Shown: piece by piece, positions 32,737 through 37,115 of the stretch | Layout of the letters: every line of letters begins with the position of its first letter | Numbering within the stretch: the stretch's first letter is position 1 | Assembly (NCBI GenBank): GCA_030550175.1 | Contig: JAUQPW010000046.1 | Coordinates: 1 to 37,115 of the forward strand | DNA from: a bacterium | GTDB taxonomy: Bacteria; Moduliflexota; Moduliflexia; Moduliflexales; JAUQPW01 | DNA: 37,115 nt | Direction of reading: 5' to 3' | The notes under the pieces: generated by a model | The model's database searches: none | Told to the model about the DNA's origin: nothing | What the model saw: the letters and a program-made list of their open reading frames with translations, nothing else | Position numbers and translations under genes: made by a program

Positions 32737-32802
32737 AGCCAGGAGTCCGAGGTCAGAGGTCAGAATTTCTCGTTTCTGACCTCTGACTTCGGACTCCTGG
32801 CT
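32737..32802. repeat. near-perfect 30-bp inverted repeat just before the next start codon
   Basis: The left arm (32737-32766) begins AGCCAGGAGTCCGA and continues with GTCAGAGGTCAGAA. The right arm (32773-32802) is its reverse complement at about 28 of 30 positions, leaving a loop of only about 6 bases. It ends 7 bases before the ATG at 32810. The sequence is built of GTCAGA-type units, as at 22154-22225. Confidence 0.9.
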
Positions 32803-32809
32803 CCCAGGA

Positions 32810-34657
32810 ATGGATTGGGTAACCATTTTTCTCATAAGCTTATTAAGTCTTCTTGTGCTCGTTTTACTCTTTGTACGCGAAAAGCAAAAAAAACAGATTA
32901 TTGAAGAGGTAAAAAAAGATGTAAAAGAGTTTCAAGAAGTACCCATTATTCAAGTAGATAATCCAACTGAGACCGATCTCAAGGCTTATGAGTTAATTAA
33001 AGAGTATCGAAGCAAGATTTGGTGGAATGTGGTTGTGAGCACGGATATTAATCTACGCATGATTTATCAACTTGCTTATGAACTTGTTCGAGAGATTGCC
33101 AAGCTTTATTATCCCTTGAAAGATCGACCCGAGTTTCAAGCTTCTCTTCATGATCTTGCGGAACTTAATTATCGGATCAGCGAACGTATCCGGGCGAATC
33201 TGGAGACCTTTCCGTTTAATAAAATCAAAGATTTCAATATCGAGAATATTCTCAAATATAAAAACTTTTATAATCAAGTTACCAGCCATAGCGCTTTTAA
33301 ATTTTTCAAAAAGCATAAATATCTTTATGATATTGGGAAGGCCCTGTGGGCCGCCTATAACTACTCTAATCCCTGGTATTGGGGACGACAGGTTCTTATT
33401 ACGGTTAGTCAGGAAAGCATTGTTCGCTATTTTTTATCCATGATCATGACCGTTGTAGGGGAAGAGGCCATCCTGCTTTATAGTCGAAGAGGGGTAAAAC
33501 CTAAATCTGCTATCATCGAGTATAACATTGCAGGTGAAATGATTAACATGGCGGTAGCGGATGGGTTAGTGACTTCCCAGGAATACGAGTTCCTCCTGGC
33601 CTATATTCTAAAGAATACCGGATTGAACGATTCACTAAAAATAAGCCTTTTACGTTCCTTATTGGCTAAGAAGCCGACTTCTTATGATTTAACCATTGTT
33701 TCTGAGAAGGGGGATAGAGCCCGACTCCTAAGGCAGGTAGAGAAAGTTGCACAAGCTGATGAGATGAATCTTACAAAAAAAATGGAATGGCTGCGTAATC
33801 TGGAAGAGCGGTTGGGTGTTTCTTCAAAATATCGAAATGAGTTAGAGAAAAAAGCGTTGCCCTCCGGGGAGTTGGATGTGGTGAGTGTTCAGCAGATTAA
33901 CAAGAAACGAGAAGCTGCCATCTTGAAATTGATGGTCCAGGCGGCTACGGCGTGTAACAAGTGGTCAGAATCTTTAAAGGAGTATATCTGGGCCCGGGCT
34001 TTGGCATATCCTTTAGTTCCTTTTTCGGAAGCAGAATTTGCAGATATTTTGGTCGAGCGGGAACATCCCACGGACCTTAAGGATTTGGTTAAAGTTTTAG
34101 ATGTAAAAATCTTTAAACAGCAGGCCCTCCGGGAGGTACTGGATGTTTTACTTTGGCAATTACCCTTTACAAAGGAAGATGAGGCTTATTATTATAACCT
34201 TTGTGATCTTCTGGGTATGAAAAAAGAAGGAGAAAAGCACTTAATCGATAAGTTGAAGGCCAAACTTCCCAAGCACGATCTGATCTCGATACCCCCCTTT
34301 GAAATTCTCCGATATATTTTCAGGGAATTAGATCCAACGGAGGGGATTCTGGCCATCCGGGAAACCTCTACCCGGTTTCGGTTCAGGAATGTAGATAAAA
34401 CCCGTACGCGGGATGCCCATTTCTGGATTGTTGTAACAACCCGACGGCTGCTGGCCGTTGCCACCGCTCAAATCCAGGGAGTTACCTACAGGCATTCCCT
34501 CGAATTTGGTCCGGATACCGAAATTTCTGTTAAAAAAGGCCGTTTCTATGATGAATATACCCTCAAAGATCCCAGAGGGACTACCTTAACCATCTCAAAT
34601 ACTCTATTTGGAGGGGCCGGTCTGGAAAGGATCTTTGAGGTATGGAGGAATAAATGA
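32810..34657 (+). CDS. membrane-anchored protein with possible TerB-like and PH-like domains, unknown function
   Basis: This 615-aa protein has one N-terminal span (about 4-24, VTIFLISLLSLLVLVLLFV) followed by a basic coiled stretch. A helical domain (about 60-230) contains repeated aromatic residues (NYSNPWYWGRQ). About residues 232-287, AGEMINMAVADGLVTSQEYE and LLAYILKNTGLN, look like the acidic helical repeat of TerB-type proteins. Residues about 513-615 (FWIVVTTRRLLAVAT, LEFGPDTEISVKKGRFYDEY) resemble a bacterial PH-like domain. These domain calls are tentative. The soluble part is probably cytoplasmic. Its ATG overlaps no upstream gene but lies directly after the strong hairpin. The stop overlaps the start of the TPR gene (ATGA), so the two are coupled. 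Confidence 0.65.
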   Translation: MDWVTIFLISLLSLLVLVLLFVREKQKKQIIEEVKKDVKEFQEVPIIQVDNPTETDLKAYELIKEYRSKIWWNVVVSTDINLRMIYQLAYELVREIAKLYYPLKDRPEFQASLHDLAELNYRISERIRANLETFPFNKIKDFNIENILKYKNFYNQVTSHSAFKFFKKHKYLYDIGKALWAAYNYSNPWYWGRQVLITVSQESIVRYFLSMIMTVVGEEAILLYSRRGVKPKSAIIEYNIAGEMINMAVADGLVTSQEYEFLLAYILKNTGLNDSLKISLLRSLLAKKPTSYDLTIVSEKGDRARLLRQVEKVAQADEMNLTKKMEWLRNLEERLGVSSKYRNELEKKALPSGELDVVSVQQINKKREAAILKLMVQAATACNKWSESLKEYIWARALAYPLVPFSEAEFADILVEREHPTDLKDLVKVLDVKIFKQQALREVLDVLLWQLPFTKEDEAYYYNLCDLLGMKKEGEKHLIDKLKAKLPKHDLISIPPFEILRYIFRELDPTEGILAIRETSTRFRFRNVDKTRTRDAHFWIVVTTRRLLAVATAQIQGVTYRHSLEFGPDTEISVKKGRFYDEYTLKDPRGTTLTISNTLFGGAGLERIFEVWRNK

Positions 34658-35298
34658 ACGTACTGAAACACCTTCTTATAAGTTTAACCTGTAAAAATAA
34701 ACCCTACGCCGATCTGGGAGCTTGCTTTAAGCTCCTTCGATCCAGCAAGACCGTCTCCTTTCTGTTAATTTTAATTTTGCTTTCTTTTCTTGGAATAAAA
34801 GTTAGTTCTGCCGCCGAACCTGCTGAACCGCCGGGGTTGAAGCTTCCGGAAGTTGTTATTACCGGGGAAGACAAAATCAAGGTCAAACGCAAGCTAGAAA
34901 CCCCCGGCTCTTTTACTTCGGAGATCAAGATCCTTCCGGCCAATGGGGATAAATCCCGGGATCTGGTTAAGCAAGGAGATCTACTCTACCTGACGGATAA
35001 GGATCAGGCCCGAACTTACTACATGGAAGCAATCCAGATAGATCCTAAGAATGCCATCGCTTATCTGCGCTTGGGGGATTTAGAGGTGCATCAAGGTAAT
35101 TATCAACTCGCTGCAGAAAATTATGAAAAGGCCATTCAAATTGATCCTAACCTTGTGGAAGCCCATTATAAGCTAGGAGTTTTATACGATAAAAATCTGA
35201 AGAATGCGGCGCTGGCCAAAAATCACTATGATAATTATCTCCGATTAGGCGGAAAAGACCAGAGGGTATCTTATTGGATGAGGAGGTTATCTCAATAA
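34654..35298 (+). CDS. exported TPR protein with TonB-box-like segment
   Basis: This 214-aa protein has a long N-region (about 32 residues) followed by a hydrophobic stretch (VSFLLILILLSFLGIKVSSA), either a signal peptide or an anchor; the native start may be further downstream. After a Pro-rich linker comes LKLPEVVITGEDKIKVKRKL (about 61-80), which resembles the mature N-terminus of TonB-dependent proteins. Three TPR units follow (about 105-200): YYMEAIQIDPKNAIAYLRLG, YEKAIQIDPNLVEAHYKLG and a third ending YDNYLRLGG. TPRs suggest a protein-interaction role in the periplasm. It overlaps the preceding gene by ATGA and is convergent with the next gene, with only 5 bases between stops. Confidence 0.75.
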   Translation: MNVLKHLLISLTCKNKPYADLGACFKLLRSSKTVSFLLILILLSFLGIKVSSAAEPAEPPGLKLPEVVITGEDKIKVKRKLETPGSFTSEIKILPANGDKSRDLVKQGDLLYLTDKDQARTYYMEAIQIDPKNAIAYLRLGDLEVHQGNYQLAAENYEKAIQIDPNLVEAHYKLGVLYDKNLKNAALAKNHYDNYLRLGGKDQRVSYWMRRLSQ

Positions 35299-35303
35299 AA
35301 CCC

Positions 35304-36674
35304 TTACTCTTCTTCTGATTTAACCAGTTCGACGGTAGCTCCCACCCGGTTCATGTAGTGGCGGAATTTTTCCGCATTGAACTTTTCAACGTTCCTGGCG
35401 ATGGTACACGGTACCGAATTGATCAACTCTTCAGGGCTTCGAACAAGACCTTTAACTTTAAAGAGCATTTGAAGCACTTTATCTTTTCTATCGCCCACTT
35501 TAGTCAGACGGATATCGAATCGTTCTCCGGATAGGGTTTGAGGTTCTTCCATCTCTGCTTCAGAGGAACTTAAACTCTGGGTTACAGAACCACCCCGGGG
35601 AAGCACAGATTCTGCTTTGGACTCCGGTTCAGATGGAATCCGACGGGTACGAGGATCCTCTTTCTCAGAAGAGGTTGGAGCGACTTCTCCCTTTGCAATT
35701 TTAGCCGGCTCCTCTTTTTCTAAAGCTCCCGTAGTCTGAGCCAACTCTTTCCAGGAACTTTGATCGGTTGGACCCTGGGTTTTATCCGGAGTTGGAGAAG
35801 GTTTTATTTTTTCGGTCCGGCCTTCAAACTCCTGGAATGGAGCCCCAGATTTTTGGGTGATGTCTCGGGGAGCGCGATATCGGAAAGTGTAAACAGCCAA
35901 TCCGATCAAGAGACCCAAAAGAATAGGGATTAAATAAAGGGGCCAACTGAATCCCGACGCCCCTTCGGCTACCTGCTGTTTTAAACTTGCATTTTGAGTC
36001 GATAAGGTCTCAACCTCTTTAGTTTTATCCGATAAGGTTTTTTGAATCTGGGATAATTGATTTTCCAAATCTTTTATCCTGTTTTGTGCATCCTCCAGGG
36101 ATCCTTGAACTCCTTTTCCTGCTTCATTAGATTGGGCAAGTTGGGCTTTAAGGGCTTCTACCTGCTGGTTTAATTGAGTGATCGTGTCATCTTTGGATTT
36201 TAACTCGATATCTTTAGCTTTTATTTCATTTTGTCGTTCAAGCAAAAGCTGTTTAAACTGATCCAGTTCCGCCTCATATTTTTTCTTTAACTCCTCTAAG
36301 TTATCTACCGGAGCCGGTTGTTTGGGGGCTTCAATTTCAGAGGGAGCTACAGATTCTGGAGGGGGTTGTGTTCTGGCCGGAGTCGACGGTGGGACGGATT
36401 TAGGAGTTGAGACCGAATTCTCCTGAATCCATCCCTGCAAGCCATTGGGTAGCTTCACTTCAAGCCAGGAACCTTTTCGATTACCCGTCCATTCAACTTT
36501 GGTATTACGTAAAATAACAGTTTTTGGTTTACTTCCGGCTTGTGGAGCAGATTTCAGTTCCGCCTCTTTGGTTACAGTGAGTGTTTCTGCGCCTTCTAAC
36601 GTTTTAATAAAGAAAGAGATACAAACTACCCACAGTACTAAACTCAAAACTGAGGACCTTAATACTCTTCTCAT
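35304..36674 (-). CDS. SH3-coiled-coil-membrane protein with a ribosomal L7/L12-like C-terminal domain
   Basis: This 456-aa protein has a signal peptide (core VLSLVLWVVCISFFI, to about residue 29), a bacterial SH3 domain (about 31-90, RNTKVEWTGNRKGSWLEVKL), a Pro-rich spacer and a coiled coil (about 123-236). A membrane span follows (about 244-264, LYLIPILLGLLIGLAVYTF), then about 115 residues of Ser/Pro/Glu-rich linker. The C-terminal domain (about 385-452: FDIRLTKVGDRKDKVLQML, SPEELINSVPC, MNRVGATVELVKS) matches the L7/L12 C-terminal fold pattern. The SH3-coil-span part resembles YgiM-type proteins. Topology puts the SH3 domain outside and the L7/L12-like domain in the cytoplasm. The ATG at 36674 has GGAGAG upstream; a TTG at 36698 is less likely. 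Confidence 0.8.
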   Translation of the reverse strand: MRRVLRSSVLSLVLWVVCISFFIKTLEGAETLTVTKEAELKSAPQAGSKPKTVILRNTKVEWTGNRKGSWLEVKLPNGLQGWIQENSVSTPKSVPPSTPARTQPPPESVAPSEIEAPKQPAPVDNLEELKKKYEAELDQFKQLLLERQNEIKAKDIELKSKDDTITQLNQQVEALKAQLAQSNEAGKGVQGSLEDAQNRIKDLENQLSQIQKTLSDKTKEVETLSTQNASLKQQVAEGASGFSWPLYLIPILLGLLIGLAVYTFRYRAPRDITQKSGAPFQEFEGRTEKIKPSPTPDKTQGPTDQSSWKELAQTTGALEKEEPAKIAKGEVAPTSSEKEDPRTRRIPSEPESKAESVLPRGGSVTQSLSSSEAEMEEPQTLSGERFDIRLTKVGDRKDKVLQMLFKVKGLVRSPEELINSVPCTIARNVEKFNAEKFRHYMNRVGATVELVKSEEE

Positions 36675-36776
36675 AACTGATGCTCTCCAGGCTTTCAAGC
36701 AAAGTATTTTGGGTGTAAATTAAGAAGGTCTAACAAACATCTTTTATATTTACAGAAGTGCAATATTATTATTAAA

Positions 36777-36805
36777 TTGTCAAGATTTTTTGTGGGTTTT
36801 AATAG
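36777..36805 (+). promoter_or_regulatory. promoter candidate for the CCA-adding enzyme gene
   Basis: TTGTCA (36777-36782) and TAATAG (36800-36805) are spaced by 17 bases. A start near 36812 would leave the ATG at 36844 as the first usable start and exclude the in-frame ATG at 36808. Confidence 0.4.
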
Positions 36806-36843
36806 ACATGTGTTTTGACAATCTTCTCGCTAAGCTTGAGCGT

Positions 36844-37115
36844 ATGAAGATCTTCATGGAGATACCCGATCCCGTCCAATTCATTGTAAAAAAACTGACA
36901 GATGCCGGTTTTGTAGCTTATCTGGCCGGAGGATGTGTCAGAGATCTTATCATAGGGCTTAAGCCCAAGGACTATGATGTTGCCACCAATGCAACTCCTG
37001 AGCAGATCATGCGGTTATTTAAAAGGACGGTTTCTGTAGGAGCCCAGTTCGGTGTTGTGAAAGTCCTTCTAAACCATGAAAGTTATGAGGTCGCTACTTT
37101 CCGGGGGAAAAGCGC
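36844..37115 (+). CDS. CCA tRNA nucleotidyltransferase / poly(A) polymerase family (partial, runs off the window)
   Basis: Only about 90 N-terminal residues are present. They show the class II nucleotidyltransferase head: GFVAYLAGGCVRDLIIG, the metal-binding D-x-D of KPKDYDVATNATPEQI and AQFGVVKVLL followed by YEVATFRG. The enzyme adds CCA to tRNA 3' ends or A-tails to RNA; the two cannot be told apart from this part. The start is uncertain: ATG at 36844 is used, with 36808 (in frame, weak context) and 36856 as alternatives. No strong Shine-Dalgarno is seen. It is divergent from the SH3 protein gene. Confidence 0.9.
   Translation, partial: MKIFMEIPDPVQFIVKKLTDAGFVAYLAGGCVRDLIIGLKPKDYDVATNATPEQIMRLFKRTVSVGAQFGVVKVLLNHESYEVATFRGKS

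Noticed and set aside
36808..36843. Earlier in-frame ATG (36808) for the CCA-adding enzyme
   Set aside because: It overlaps the likely transcription start of the promoter candidate and adds an unconserved MCFDNLLAKLER tail; kept only as an alternative.

Overview
The window is a chromosomal stretch of an uncultured-type Gram-negative (diderm) bacterium of moderate GC. Evidence for a diderm is an outer-membrane beta-barrel of the alginate-export type, an OmpA C-terminal domain, and Tat and lipoprotein export signals. A liv-type ABC transporter clustered with a FadD-like acyl-CoA synthetase, next to thiolase and 3-hydroxyacyl-CoA dehydrogenase, is common in Desulfobacterota, NC10/Rokubacteria and similar lineages. 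I cannot fix the phylum from sequence alone. No rRNA, tRNA, CRISPR array or transposase was seen.

Layout. (1) 1-2811, minus strand: a small beta-oxidation operon (merR-type regulator, thiolase, 3-hydroxybutyryl-CoA dehydrogenase). A MerR/LiuR-like palindrome lies just upstream of the regulator. (2) 3107-7996, plus: livG, fadD, livH, livM. (3) 8186-17596, plus: a block with a coiled-coil protein, an OmpA/BON-like membrane protein, a response-regulator diguanylate cyclase, an Hpt protein, glycogen phosphorylase, glycogen debranching enzyme, and a second paralogous coiled-coil protein. (4) 17766-19825: livK and livF, which resume the transporter operon. The block in (3), bounded by the two paralogues, therefore splits a livG-fadD-livH-livM / livK-livF operon. 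(5) 19963-22141: an endonuclease/exonuclease/phosphatase-fold protein fused at DNA level to the last ~80 codons of a deleted cardiolipin synthase, then a PhyH-type dioxygenase. (6) 22244-25262, minus: an alginate-export-type porin, a FecR-domain protein and a Tat-exported glycosidase-like lipoprotein. (7) 25623-28558: an M23 peptidase, a class V aminotransferase and a small membrane protein. (8) 29229-37115: a large GT-C/TPR membrane protein, a TerB/PH-like membrane protein, a TPR protein, a convergent SH3-coiled-coil-membrane protein with an L7/L12-like C-terminus, and the start of a CCA-adding enzyme/poly(A) polymerase gene.

Most interesting observations. First, the porin has no start codon and no signal peptide of its own. 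Its frame joins the upstream FecR-domain gene exactly at an A10 run that ends in a dnaX-type A-AAA-AAG slippery heptamer followed at once by UAG, so a -1 shift would yield one exported FecR-porin protein. Second, nearly every intercistronic gap in the liv and beta-oxidation operons holds a long inverted repeat ending a few bases before the next start codon. The arm sequences differ, but several copies share a purine-rich arm, a GTAAAT-like centre and a pyrimidine-rich arm. Third, the two coiled-coil proteins and the OmpA protein share an N-terminal motif of the type [IL]R-x-[IL][IL]-x-x-P[EQ].
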